A DNA stretch of 64,000 nucleotides from Aphelenchoides besseyi. Its lineage: Eukaryota > Nematoda > Chromadorea > Rhabditida > Aphelenchoididae. The translations under genes were made by a program, and so were the position numbers. This document shows positions 28,722-40,199 of the stretch, in pieces (position 1 is the first letter of the stretch; every line of letters begins with the position of its first letter). The notes beneath the pieces are model-generated. The model ran no database searches. It saw only the letters and a program-made list of their open reading frames with translations, and was not told the DNA's origin. The stretch spans positions 62,001 to 126,000 of the forward strand of contig JAMPIQ010000004.1 in NCBI GenBank assembly GCA_024699855.1, in the 5' to 3' direction.

Positions 28722-29595
28722 ATGGACATTCTCTTGAAAAAGAATCGAAAACATCGTCTCGATTGCAACACACGCATCGCATTCGAATTGGAAAACCCGA
28801 CCAATGGAAACTACAGTGAAATCGACTTCGAATTTCTCTGTAAAGCTCTTAATGTTTGTGAAGCCAACAAAGTCATTTGATGTAAAAACGCTCCAGGTCG
28901 ATCATTCGAATGACGAGAGCAACCAGTCAGACTGCCAATCCACGATGTCGAATGAAAGTCAAAGGTTCGTTGGCGACAAAATAGCTGCGGCGTTGATGTT
29001 GAAGGGTATTGGCTACAATCTGAACGACCACTTCGTCGACGACACAGAACTTCCATCGACTGTTCCATTCGTCGAAACGCCCATAAGAACTCTCTACAGT
29101 GGTTTCTTTGTCAATGTCGACGATTCGATCAAAGCTCAAGAGAATCCGGAAATCGAAAATTCGCACAATTTGTCTGAAGAAAAGGAGAATCTGCAAGCGG
29201 AAAAATTGATTATTAAAGTTTGAAATAAACGTTTACCCGTCTAACAACCGTCATTGCAGAAACTTCAAAGTCAAATACCCGATCGAAGAGCGCAAAACGA
29301 ATTTCAAATTTCCGCCGGTCCTCTTCGTCCAACTTCCAACTCCGCCATCGCAATGGCTCGTCCGAACGTCGCCAATTTGGCAACCAATCCAATCGAGTCC
29401 GCTCCATTCTTTCAGTCGTTGCACAATCTTCAGCCACCACCTGCGCCGGCCGCTTCTGTGAACCGAAAACGTGCGTATTGTCGTTGTCAGAACGATTGCA
29501 AGAACAATCGTTGTGGTTGCTACAAAGCAAAGGTGCCGTGCAGTGATCGTTGTCATAAGGCGAAGACGTGCACGAACGTGAATCCCATTAATTGA
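28722..29595 (+). CDS. CXC-type cysteine-rich nuclear protein
   Basis: Three exons: one from 28722, a second beginning V-D-H-S-N-D-E-S after a very short 25-nt intron (GTCATT to CTCCAG near 28871-28895), and the last from about 29263 to 29595. The first two are acidic and Ser/Asn-rich. The C-terminus is Pro-rich, then a cysteine cluster: C-R-C-Q-N-D-C-K-N-N-R-C-G-C-Y, V-P-C-S-D-R-C, A-K-T-C-T-N. This spacing is that of CXC/CRC metal-binding modules (MSL2, tesmin/TSO1, KIF4 type), which bind zinc and often DNA or chromatin. GATCTAG ends one base before the ATG. Its position just after HP1 hints at co-transcription. The N-terminal part is not recognised. Confidence 0.72.
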
Positions 29596-30155
29596 ACTTC
29601 GCATCTCATTTTCTTTCATGTTCTCATGGATCCGGTTTTTGTAAAACTTTTCTCTTTTGTACACTAATCCAATAAAATCAATCGAACGCATTTTATCGGG
29701 CCAGAAGCGTGCGGAATTGACACACGACGACGCGAAGAACCGGCAGCAATCGAAACGTTTCGACCAGAAGAAATGCGGGAGTCTCGCGTTCTGTTTTGCC
29801 TCCCGCCTTCGCCTCGCAGTTCGAGGGAGAAAAAAGTTGCGTGGTCATTTTTCGGGAGATCCGTGAAAACGCACGCAACAAAGTAGACCGTTCGACGTTT
29901 TTTGATCTCAAATTTGTCTTCGACGCAGTTGATTACGAAAAATAACAACGAACCTACTCACTTGTTGTACTTGCAAGTAGTCAACAAATCAACTCACCGG
30001 TCTGGTTCGTGCGTCATCGATTGACGAAATCTCAATTCGTTTTTCTGCGTCTGCTTTTTTCGTCGTCGCCCATCGGATTTCCGTTGAATTTGTGTGTTGG
30101 ATTTCTCGTTCGACCCGCGGTTTTCCTTCTTTTGTTAGCTCCTGCGAATTTCAGC
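29596..30155. other. intergenic
   Basis: An AATAAA lies near 29672, after the CXC gene. The remaining frames have no family resemblance. A TTTCAG acceptor ends one base before the next ATG. Confidence 0.5.
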
Positions 30156-30484
30156 ATGGACGTTCCATCGGGTTCCGGCCAAATCAACGTCGTTCACCGA
30201 CTGAATGCCGCCAGACACTCGCCGAGCTTGTCGGCATCGGATCAGGAAATGGACGAGTTCGCGCCAATACGATTGGCCTTCTTGTTGTCGGTGACCTTTG
30301 TGTTCGTGGCTATTTACGTTGTTTCCAAGTTCTGGAGGTCAGTTGACACTATTGACGCGTGCACACACTAATCAACGTCTTTAGAACACCGGCCAAAACA
30401 CGTCCACACAAGAATCCTCAGGACGAAGCCTGGGGTGCACTGTTGGACGAGGTGTCTGAAGACGAATTGCAATTCACTCCCTAA
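30156..30484 (+). CDS. small single-pass membrane protein
   Basis: Two exons encode about 90-95 residues. The first (to about 30336) has a polar N-terminus (M-D-V-P-S-G-S-G-Q-I), acidic D-E-F-A-P, then one membrane segment (L-A-F-L-L-S-V-T-F-V-F-V-A-I-Y-V-V). The second begins T-P-A-K-T-R-P-H-K-N and ends in an acidic L-D-E-V-S-E-D-E-L-Q-F-T-P. The intron is GTCAGT to CTTTAG, phase 2. There is no cleavable signal, so a type II or tail-proximal anchor is likely. No family is recognised. Splice joins, a near-ATG acceptor and a sensible composition make it likely real. Confidence 0.65.
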
Positions 30485-30688
30485 CCAGAAGATTTCTTTT
30501 ATTCTCCACGGGTTACCTTCAGTACAAGTATATTGAAGAATAAATTCCTTTTTGCACATAGCGTTTGAGATTTTTTTATTTCGAATAAAATAATCGAAAG
30601 CGTTAACTAAGAGTTTAGCGACCAATACAATGAAACAGAAGAGAGACCTTCGAACTCAAGACCCGTAAAAGAAAGTTGGGCAGTAAAA

Positions 30689-31351
30689 TCAAAACGGAAG
30701 GTATTCCATCGCTTCGATCAGTTCGGTACGTTCGGCACGATGCGGACTTTCGCTTTTGAAGAGGGCGTCCAATAACGCGGGATTACTCAAATGATGGAAA
30801 ACGTGTTTAACACGTTCCGACTAAAACGACAAGTTCAACAATCTCAGAATTCGACTCACCGATTTCGGACTCAAGACCGGTGCAATCAGAGCGAGGATCG
30901 ACTGTTCCGCTTCTTTCATCGTTTGCAGCAGATACGTTTGCGAATATGAATAAGCGATCTGAAGAAGCTAATGGGTTGAAGTTGTGGTCGAGAACTTACA
31001 TCGTGAAACGAAGATACGGTCAGGATAAGAGCTCGCAGCTTCTCGTGCACATCCGCCAACGCGTCCTCGTACTTGTCGACTGTCTTCTCATCGTTGAACA
31101 CCAAAGCGAGTTTGGTGGTCAATTTGAGAATGTTTTTGATCACCTGAAAAACCTCCATCTCAAGTCCCAATTGACAAACATACCTTTTCAGACGATTTCT
31201 CGTCGTAATAGTGGCAAAGAACGGAATAGAGAGAATCGAAGACGTGAAGTGAATCATCGGGCAGAATTCGTTTCATGAAATTTCGGTTCGAAAGTTTGCT
31301 CACAACTTTGTGTTGTAAACGACGAGCAATCGAATTCGATGGCTGACCCAT
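30689..31351 (-). CDS. tnfaip8l: TNFAIP8 (TIPE) family protein
   Basis: Four exons on the minus strand give about 175 residues, the usual size. The product is all-helical with family signatures: I-A-R-R-L-Q-H-K-V-V-S-K-L at the start, V-I-K-N-I-L-K-L-T-T-K-L-A-L, the H-E-K-L-R-A-L-I-L-T-V-S-S-F-H segment, and S-E-R-V-K-H-V-F-H-H-L-S-N near the end. TIPE proteins form a six-helix lipid-transfer fold that binds phosphoinositides and acts in immune homeostasis and cell death. The first Met at 31351 follows D-L-R-T-K-V in the open frame, so a longer N-terminus is possible. The gene is 3' of the hormone-sensitive lipase gene, same strand. Confidence 0.88.
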
Positions 31352-31995
31352 AACTTTCGTGCGAAGATCTCTGAAATGTTATTGAGAACAATCGTCGAAA
31401 GCGCCCGAATTTCGATCGAATTCACGTCCGACGCGAGAATTAGATAAAAGTTATCAGTGCGAAATGTTTGAAATTGCTGACAAATTTGGAATTTCCAGTT
31501 CAACAACCATTTAGCTCGTGTTCAACACACGTTCTAACGCAATGATATCACTTTTCGCTTATAAAACAAACAGAAGATCACTCGAACAAACAACCGCAAT
31601 TCTTCGAGGAATTGTGTGAGGGTTAAGCAACAAAACGATTACAGAAGTAAGCAAACTTGCACCCAAACAAGCAACAACCTTCCACTATGGTTCGGGCATT
31701 TCGATTCGGTGATCGGGGGGTTGGCGAACGAAAACGAAGTTAAAGACGCGCATTCGATCGATTTGCCGCTCGTCATCAATAGTCGAAAAAGAAAGACACG
31801 ACGAGCAGAAGTTATTTTGAGTCGAGCAAAACGATCGCGTTTATTGGAAATGGCATCTGTTTTTACGACATGTAGTGTTTGCGTTTCAGTTCCTGAATCA
31901 ATGAACTTAGCCAATGAAAACATGTATTTCGGACGTAAACAGCTATACAAAACAATATAACAAGAGATCGTACATGATGGGAAAATGTAACAGAA
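31352..31995. other. intergenic between lipase 3' end and TIPE gene
   Basis: This 640-bp stretch lies between two same-strand genes. Its frames on both strands (up to 114 codons) have no family resemblance. Confidence 0.45.
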
Positions 31996-34900
31996 CTAGA
32001 GCGATTCGAACGCTTCTTTGATGCGTTGAACGCAAATTCGCGCACCTTCGTAGCAATCCGCGCTCATTGGAACGAAGTTCAAGAATCCGTGAGGCAATCC
32101 ATCCAGCAAATCCAAACTCGCGACCCGACCACCGGCATTTCGAAGTTTCTTTGCAAACGTGATCGTATCGTCCAACAATGGATCCAGATGGCACGACTAA
32201 ACTCGAAAATTGTACGTTCAAAATCGTTCGCTTACAATGAAACGACAAGTCGGAAGTTCGCGGAGCAACTCGTCGGGAGTGTACATGGGCGATATCAAAC
32301 AGTCTCGTGGCAGATTCAATTTGAGCAGCTCGCTAAGCGAAGTTTCAACTTTCTCTGCTTCCTAAAATCACTATCTTTACTACGTCGAATACTCGACTAA
32401 ACCACCTTCTGTGCAGCACGAGCAGCTTCGTGGATGCCGGCAGTTGCAGCACGAGTCAATTTCGGTTTATCCGCGTGACCGATCGGTTTAGTCGGCGTCT
32501 CAATGTAATGCACGATCTTGTCGAATGCAACACTCACACTCGCAGTCATTGTACTCATCATTGTTTTGCTCAATGACGGAGTGTTCTGAAACCCCAAGAA
32601 TACAAGGATAAGTGTTTCGAGAACTTGCCGCAAGAATTTCACAAGGCTCATCACCACTGATGCTGATTCGTTGGGCAACACAACGAACACGACAACCGCT
32701 CATACTCGGTGTACTGCAGGTGCGAGTTCGTGGATCGCAAATGCGTACCGGAGTCGTGCAGTTAAATAGTCGAGGTCCTGCATTCACTTCGACGGCATTT
32801 TGACCGTTTTCACTCTCGAAAACATTGTCATCAGCCGCAAGGTTGCTCATGCTGAAATAAGCAGTCCGAAGGAACTTCTGGGCGAAACATACGTTTTCGT
32901 TAGCGGATGGCTTTGCAGGTAGTCGATCAATGTTTGATCGTAGTTGCACGTGGAGAGCGAAAGGTACGATGGATTTCGATTAACGTAAACGGTCGCATTT
33001 TCGTTTTCTCCATGTTGCTCTTCAGATTCTTTCGTATTGGTTTCGTCAATTGAGTTATTCAGACTCTTCGGTTCGCCTTCTCGCGTTGCTTCGTCTGTTG
33101 AACGGTTCTTTGTCGCAACCAAGGTTTGGCCATTCAACGGACTTGATGGAACGCTCATATTCGACAAATTCATCAACGAAAGAATCGACTGACTTTCAAA
33201 CTAAAATAAAGCAAATGATACAAAAAGATGAAGGTAAAACAAACGTTGCAGTCCGCTGAATCGACCAAGTGTTTTGCTTTGACTTCGTCGACATATTCCA
33301 ACAACGATTTGTGTCCTCGTTGACTGATCAAACTGTTGCTTGTGATTTCCGATCTAGTTCCATTCGGACAACAGTCTGTGTACGCAGCAGCACAACGAAT
33401 AACAATTCCCATGTGAAGAAGCGGGTCTGTGAAACTGAGCACCCGTGATGGCGAAGGAAGATACTATAAATGGCAACTTCAAAAGATCATAAAGAAAGCA
33501 AAGTACTTGGAATAGAAACGGAGTGTAAATTGGAATCAAACCGTCGGGCATTCTCGCGGCTTTCAATTGAGCCAAACGAAGGGCAACCGAAACGATCAGA
33601 TTACCACCGGCCGAATCTCCGACCATCAAAAGTTTTTTGCCGTCCCATCCAAACTTCTCAGGATTCTTCAGAATCCAGGCATAAGCATAGAGCACTTCTT
33701 CGGTGGGACGTGGAAATGGGAATTGAGGAGCTAGCGAGTAATCCACCGACACAATCGGGCAGTCCAGATACTTTGCCCACAACCGTAAATATGTTTCGTG
33801 CGATTTTGACGATGTTGCTACATAACCTAAAAGAACGAACTCGCGTTTTTATATGTTTACCGCTTTTCCAACCTCCACCGTGGCAATGAAGCAATAGATT
33901 AGAGGAAAGTGGCTTCGTTGATTTTTTGGACGACTAAACATCTCAACGATCAGAAGCATTCAATCCACGTGACCTACCAATCCTTCACGACTTGTTGCCG
34001 ACAGGATGCGCACTTGTATCGGAGCTGATGGTCCATGAGCACCCGGCTCAGGGATTTCAATTGACCGCCCATCTCTTCCATCCAATCGGATCGGACCGTC
34101 CATCGGAATCAGAACGACTTTGTTAATCTCCATCGTTGGACAAAACAGTTTCGGCGGCGGGATTTCGGATAGATTCCAAAAGTCGCGGCAAAACTCCAGA
34201 TCGGCTTCCCGAGTCACTTTGATGATTCGTCGAGCACGTTCTTCAGGATTCAGAAAGTAGCGGCCGGAATGGAGCAACGAACTGAACGCCGCTGTTCCGC
34301 TTTCCCACGACAACGAGTAGGTGGCCAAAATGATTCCAATCACATTGAAGATCGACGTGACGCTCGGAGCAAACTAAAAGCCAAAAAGAAAAGCAATTTC
34401 AAAGACTTCGAACCTACGAACCTGAAAACCGAATGTACGACCATAGAAACAAGAAGCATCCAAGCCCTCGATTCCCTTCAGCATCCCATGATACAACGAG
34501 TAGTCGCAGTCAAGCGACGGGAACAACGAGTTCTCGTCCAATGTTTCGGTCAAAAGCACGACCTGAACCAACGACTCGACATTTCGCTGTCGCTCTTTTC
34601 GAACTGACCTGTTGAAATGAAAGAGCGAAGAAGCGAAGAATAGCAACGTAATTTTCCAGGTCTTTGCAGACGGTCGTCGATTGGAACAAAAGACTATTAC
34701 GCGTTTCAGAGCACTTCTTCAGTTCAGCCACCAAATGCAAGGCGACCATATCGCAAACGCAAATCAGTGACCTGAACAAACGGAATGGGAATCATTGCTA
34801 AAGCTTTCGATTACCGAAATCCATTTCCCGGTGTGTGTTCGTCGTAATCACATTTTCGTGCAGCCTCTTGCATCTTCAGCATCAAGTCTGAAATCAGAGA

Positions 34901-35198
34901 TCTTTCGAATGGACGATGTCAACAGTTGTTACCGTTGATCATTTCGCTTGTCTCGTGGATTTCGCTGCAACATTCGGCGATTCGCTGATAGTACATGGAT
35001 TTGGTTCGATTCGCATCGAAGTAGACGTGATTCTCGTCGGCCAGCTAAACACATGAAGTCATTTCGAACACGAAGAAATCAGATCACCAGTTTGAGCAAA
35101 CGGAAAACTCCATCACGCTCCACGAGAATTCGCGGTCCGATTTCAACTTTGCGCGGAACGACCGTTGGAATGGCGTTGCGATGAGTTTCCGTTTGCAT
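31996..35198 (-). CDS. hosl-1: hormone-sensitive lipase
   Basis: A multi-exon gene with the layout of LIPE. The N-terminal HSL domain includes C-F-Y-G-R-T-F-G-F-Q, and the G-R-Y-F-L-N-P-E-E-R-A-R-R-I segment follows. The catalytic domain has the oxyanion motif H-C-H-G-G-G-W, D-Y-S-L-A-P-Q-F-P-F-P-R-P and the nucleophile serine in G-D-S-A-G-G-N. The acid and base are in L-D-P-M-L-D-D-T and D-G-L-P-H-G-F-L-N-F, so the triad is complete. Between Ser and Asp lies a long Ser/Thr/Asn-rich insert (about 33180-32400) in the position of the mammalian phosphorylated regulatory module. The enzyme hydrolyses diacylglycerol and cholesterol esters in lipid stores. The start at 35198 follows TTTCAG by eight bases; upstream exons cannot be excluded. 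Confidence 0.92.
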
Positions 35199-35435
35199 CG
35201 AGTTGGCTGAAACACGCAAACGTATGATAAACCATCGGATGTTCATGACACGCAATTGCATTCCGTTTCGACGGCTTCGAATATCGAACAGCAATCAGCA
35301 AGCATCTGTTTATTGGTATAAAAACATAATAAAAAGTTCAAATCAGCTAAAAACAATCACTAACGAGAATGAGATAAATAGTAACGTGGGTCGATTGAAC
35401 TTGCGGCGAACAACAATGTGGCATTATGTAAAGGC

Positions 35436-36940
35436 TTAAGCGTTGGGACCGCCGGTCTGTTTCAGCCCACTCATATGACGAAAGATCGCTTTCAAAGCGG
35501 GAATTCCGAAGTTGTGCGTGGCCTACAAATCATGAATGAACGTTCAACTTAAGTTCGATTACCATGTTGAAATCCCGAAGTTTATCTTGTAAACTTTTCG
35601 GCAAGTCGCTGCTCATGTGTTCCTTGTCGAGGATTTCGTACATTTCTTGGCAGGCGACTTCGAACAATATGTCGAAAACTGCAGACAGTCCATTGGGTCG
35701 AGATCGACATTCGCGTATTCTGCTGATCATCTGAGAATACATGAGACGATTGCGTCGACGGGAGCGACGCAATTCGCTTCGGACTTCATTGGTCGGAAAT
35801 TGTTTAAACATAAACAATTTCAAATCGTCGGCCATTTGCATGGCTTCAACTAAAAATGAAACGTGATTACGAGTTCGAATGTCGAACTAACCTTCGCAAA
35901 GAGGTATGAAGCAGTTCAGTTTCACGTTCACTCTCTGGCCGGCAGAAACCTCGACTCTGTATTCGGCCAACTTTTGCTTCAAAGCTCTTCCTGCATCTTG
36001 ACCTTTGGCTCTAAATGGTCGGATTGAAGAATCGGTTTCGTGGTTTTGACTCACTTTCTGATGATGCCGTTGATGTACGAAATGTTCAAGGTCTCCGGGG
36101 CTGACAGACGGCGTTTGATCTCCGAAATTGTGATTTGGTATTTTTTGTTTTCGTTCAACAATCCCAAACGACCCGGAATTTGAAACAAGACATCATCTTT
36201 GGTCTTGATGTTGTTGTTTTGCGAAGCCATTTGTTTTGGGGAATTTCCGAAAAGATCATTTGCAGTAGTTGATAAACCTAAATTGGGGGATAAGATTTCG
36301 CATTTAGTAGAAAGCATTCTAAAGCTTGTTTGTTGCGCATATCATGTGGCAAGTTTGTTGAGTCACTTTGTAATTTAAACCGAACATTGTTTACTTACTG
36401 TTGAGTGTCGATGAAGGATCCGTGTAAACGCCGCTGTCGAACGTGTTGTTTTGAGCGAAAAACGAAGTTGGTTGCATTGGGGCCGAAGACATTGGAAAGT
36501 TGGAGGATGGTAGTGAGTTGTTTGCGAGTTGTTGAGTTGACAGTTGCGGCTGATATGGAGGGTACGTGTGGCTGGGCCATTGGGTTCCAATTCCGTAATT
36601 CTGAAATTGAGAGTACATCAACTTGCTCTCATCTTCTAGATACCTCAAAGAATCCTGCTTGCGAGACCGGGATGAGCGGAAATGAAGGTTGGTAGTCTGT
36701 AAATGTGGTCATTAGCTAGAACGACCTTCAAAACTTACGGCCGAGGTTTTGCGGTGTTGATTGAGTAACCGGTTGGAATGATTGCCGATTGTAAGAGTTC
36801 TCTGTTAGAACCGTTTGCTTCTGTACGATGTTCTCTTCATGATCAGCCGAATCACGAAGACGTTGGCAACTGTTCGCCAAGCCGGACGACGACGCGAACG
36901 GCGGGAGTCCGTCATTGTTGTCTCGGACGTTGCTGTTCAT
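35436..36940 (-). CDS. aptf: AP-2 family transcription factor
   Basis: Minus-strand exons give an Asn/Gln/Ser-rich N-terminal activation region (S-Y-N-R-Q-S-F-Q-P-V, Y-P-P-Y-Q-P-type motifs) and then the conserved AP-2 core. It contains F-Q-I-P-G-R-L-G-L-L, I-S-E-I-K-R-R-L-S-A-P-E-T-L-N, A-G-R-A-L-K-Q-K-L and V-S-A-G-Q-R-V-N-V-K-L, followed by the helix-span-helix dimerisation region to A-T-H-N-F-G-I-P-A-L-K-A. The protein binds GC-rich DNA as a dimer. The DNA-binding part is recognisable but diverged from the vertebrate version (Q-R-V-N-V-K-L where R-R-K-A-A-N-V-T-L is usual). TTTGCAG ends shortly before the start. A second, partial AP-2-like locus lies 1.4 kb upstream on the same strand. 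Confidence 0.88.
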
Positions 36941-38298
36941 TTTGGTGGCGTTTGGAATGAAACAGATGGACTGCAAATAAAAAGTTCACGATATAAGACG
37001 TGAGTCAGAGTTTTCGCGCCAACACGATTTTGGCACTACAAACGTAAACGTCTCTGAGCCAACTCCAGAGAATAATCACCGACTGAACGACTTGTTCTGA
37101 GTGGCTTTGTTCGTTCAATACCCCAACCATTTCACCACACCCTTATTTGTTTTTGAAGCCTTCAAATTTGGCTGTAAAACCCCACGCAGACCAATTAGAG
37201 ATTGGATAACAACGTCAATCAGTTCAAGTACAGATCAATTTGGCGGATGCAGGCTTGACCCGCGGGTACCTCTCATTCGTTTCCGCAGATCGGTCATTGA
37301 CCTGACGGTTCGAATTCAAACCGAAAATGTCGATCTTCGAATTAAGCACTAAGATTGAATATCAGAACGTGCGATGAGCAGCCACCTTCTATTACGTTAG
37401 ATCGTAAACTCAGTAGGGTTTGTTTATGAGAGAGTACGAAAGACAATGATTAAAGCGAAACCGCATATTGAAGGCAATCAACTTAATGACAAGCCTGCGA
37501 ACTCCCATAATTTCATAAATGCAAGATGCGCAGTGAACATCGAAGATAAGAACACTTATTTTTCAGTTGTTACCGGACCGATTTCCTACGCTTTTTGCGT
37601 TTTGTCCGGAATTAATAACTTCCCCACAATCCCCGCGCATCAAGAAAAAATCACGCCGACGAGCACAATTTGTAGCTGCTGGAACGGCTTCATGACGACC
37701 AAAACCGAAACGTCCACGAAAACGTCGCTGAACAGTCACCTGACTTTACGTTTTCACAAATCCAAGAACATGAAACGCTGTCAGTTCCGCTGTCCAATCC
37801 TTTTGACGACAAATTGGCATGAGTGGGTGTTAGTCGTCTCAACGACCAAAGGGCGTGTTGAAGACAGTAACCGATTGAGGGAGGAGGAAGAGCGCCGACA
37901 ACAAGGTCATTGGCCCAGACTCCTACTTTCGAAAGAACAAAGGGCGCTGATTACGCAAATCAGCGAGTCGTTTAAATTTTGCCCTTACGACTTGTGATGC
38001 GACAATTGGTAGCGCCCATTGAAAGGCGCGCAAAAACAACAGTTTTCGCTAATCACCCACAGCAAACGCCGTCGGTGTTCGGTGGTTTCAAGATTTGAAT
38101 TTTTGCTTGCCAGTCGAAAACAATGATTGCCGCGAAACATTGCTAACTGCCGTCTATTTTTGAACGTCAATCTGAAAAAGGGGCTTTTCATCGCCGACAA
38201 TCGCAACACAAGAATTCGATTCTGTTGCTCTGAAACGCCAGAGGCTCAGTTCTTCTCTTCGATTAACAAAGCGGTTGAAGTTGTGAATTTGATTTCTT
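36941..38298. other. region upstream of AP-2 gene
   Basis: This 1.36-kb stretch contains a 183-codon plus frame (37446-37997). Its composition is irregular, it has no domain, and it lacks splice support, so it is not called. No other gene is supported. Confidence 0.45.
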
Positions 38299-38870
38299 TT
38301 ACAATTCGCTGTGGTTTCGTTCGAAAAGTTTATTCATAGACAAAAAAACTTGAAAACATAACCAGTAGCTTTCATCAGGATCATCGTGTTCGGCCGAAGA
38401 AGTTGAAGGCGGTTCGGGATCGCTCAGGGCCGCGTAAGCTGCGTGAAGTGCTTTAACTCCAAAATTGTGGGTAGCCTGAAAATAGAAGATTGGCCATCAT
38501 ATCGAGCGTAACCAACCAAATTGAAAGCGTGAAGTTGATGTTGTAAATCTGGCAGTAACGGCGTCCGATCCATGAAATCGTCCGGATCCCCGTAACCCAT
38601 CTCGAGTAATTATCGATCGCATTCGAGTTCGAGCACCTCAGCGGCACAACCGAACATCGCTATCATAAGGTCACCGATTGCGTCGGCCATCTGATCAATT
38701 TTGTATTTGACTGAACTCGAATCGTTCATTTCTGTAGTTACAAGTCTGACGACATTCTGAGTAGAGAATGAAAGTCGATCAAGACGAGTAATAGACATCC
38801 TCAGGCTTATGAATATGATTGGAATTTGCGGCCATGTCTTCAATTCACAAGTTTACGTGTATTCCAAGGA
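38299..38870 (-). CDS. partial AP-2-like paralog (C-terminal half only)
   Basis: The C-terminal exon A-T-H-N-F-G-V-K-A-L-H-A-A-Y matches A-T-H-N-F-G-I-P-A-L-K-A-I-F of the AP-2 gene at 35.4-36.9 kb, with the intron before Ala at the same place. The exon before it reads G-D-L-M-I-A-M-F-G-C-A-A-E and ends L-H-A-F-N-L. It carries an in-frame TAA at 38610-38612. Removing a 36-nt GTGCTC-CTCGAG stretch as an intron deletes the stop, keeps frame and makes the segment 34 residues, the same length as in the intact paralog. Upstream, R-L-D-R-L-S-F-S-T-Q-N-V-V is shared with the relic at 22.7 kb. No DNA-binding basic region was found, so it is a truncated paralog or a decaying copy. The N-terminus is unresolved. 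Confidence 0.5.
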
Positions 38871-39207
38871 CAATTCTAAAACTTTTGTTTCATTTAGCAC
38901 GTTGAGCGTAAGACCACCCGAATCGTTTGATTGACGACGTTAACTGGACTTACGGTCCATTCGTCTTCCTGAGGTGAAAAGAGAAAGTTTTATGTGCCGA
39001 TCGAAACGCAACGGTTGTTTTCATGCCGTTTTTTGTGTGTGAGGATCTTCACCTCGAAAGTTTGACGAAGCGAAATGTCAATCCGTTTTATTGCCATTCT
39101 GACAATGCGCGTCGGAAGACCACACGTGAGAAGTAATTCGAATTTCTCGGTGTCAGTTTTCGGTGTTCGTGTTTTACGATCACTCGCCACTACCGTACTT
39201 CTCAGAG
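38871..39207. other. intergenic
   Basis: No supported gene. A minus frame at 38990-39190 has no AP-2 resemblance. A CTTCTCAG acceptor ends two bases before the next ATG. Confidence 0.45.
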
Positions 39208-39853
39208 ATGATCTTTAAATGTGTTCTTTTTTGTCTTCTTGCATTCGTCTTTGCTTCTTTCACTCTCGATTTGACTATCGATGGTCAAGAGTTGAGTGAA
39301 GGAATGAAGAGATCTAACGAACAAGTGGCCGTCGAAGAATGTTGTGCCGCCAAATACCACGAGTGTTGCATTGATGCTATTGAGTATTATCGACCGCTCA
39401 ATTGTTTGAGCAATCGGTTGGCTACGTGGAGAATGGCCGATTGTCTACATCGGCATCTGTTCAACGATTCAACAACTGCGGACTCACAATCCAAGTTGAT
39501 GCCCGTGAGCAGTAAGAACACAATTGTGGTTACCTTGTGATTGTTTTGTTTTAGAAATTGCTTGTTGCGACACGTTCACGCAGAACTTCAACGATCCGCA
39601 AGACGTTTGCAAGCAGAAATGCACGGATTCAATCTTGAGTCCAGGTCAAAGCTTCTCACACAAAATGTTCTTAATCCAGAACTGCAAACGAAACAATCAG
39701 CTGTTCGACGTAAGTTCATTCACTCGCTGACATGATTCCCGTTTTTAGTGCTTTGAAAAGTGCGTCGATTCGGAGGACAACGAAGTGCAGTTTGAATGTG
39801 GAATTGAGTATCGTCTTAAACCGGGTGAGGTCTATATTGGCGAGGAGTATTAG
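39208..39853 (+). CDS. secreted cysteine-rich protein, unknown
   Basis: Three exons give roughly 190 residues. A clear signal peptide opens it (M-I-F-K-C-V-L-F-C-L-L-A-F-V-F-A-S). The mature part has about 16 cysteines in clusters: E-C-C-A-A-K-Y-H-E-C-C, L-N-C, A-D-C, I-A-C-C, V-C-K-Q-K-C, Q-N-C-K and C-F-E-K-C. The pattern resembles nematode extracellular Cys-rich modules such as anaphylatoxin-like or DB-type domains but does not fit one of them cleanly. The tail is acidic. Exon joins are A|GTAAGAACAC to TTTTAG|AA and D|GTAAGTTC to TTTTTAG|TGC, both in phase. A disulfide-rich secreted or matrix protein is inferred; no activity is claimed. Confidence 0.72.
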
Positions 39854-40199
39854 CCCAAACATCTTCGTATCTCAATCACCATATTTTACAAGTATCCAAA
39901 GATACCCGCTTGTTTAGACGTTAGCACGCTCTTCTAATCCAGTTGTTATCAAATTTTGTTGATTACGAGCTCTCTAAGTACCTTCCCACTGATAACTCAC
40001 TTACTCATTAAATATTAAGCAATAAACTGAGATATTGCATCGAAACTAACTCATTTCTATCAAAGAAATGGTATGATCCAAAAGCGATGGAAACAACCAT
40101 GAACCCTCTATGTTGATATAATTTGACTGTCAGTTAAGAAGGTGCGTTCTTTGAATACAAGATTTGGGTCACAGTTTATTCGATCGTTTGGTAAAGGGG
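39854..40199. other. intergenic between convergent genes
   Basis: AT-rich 3' flanks. An AATAAA lies near 40021. No gene is seen. Confidence 0.55.

Noticed and set aside
37446..37997. 183-codon plus-strand open frame
   Set aside because: No domain, irregular composition, no splice sites, and it lies in the AP-2 upstream region; length alone is not enough.
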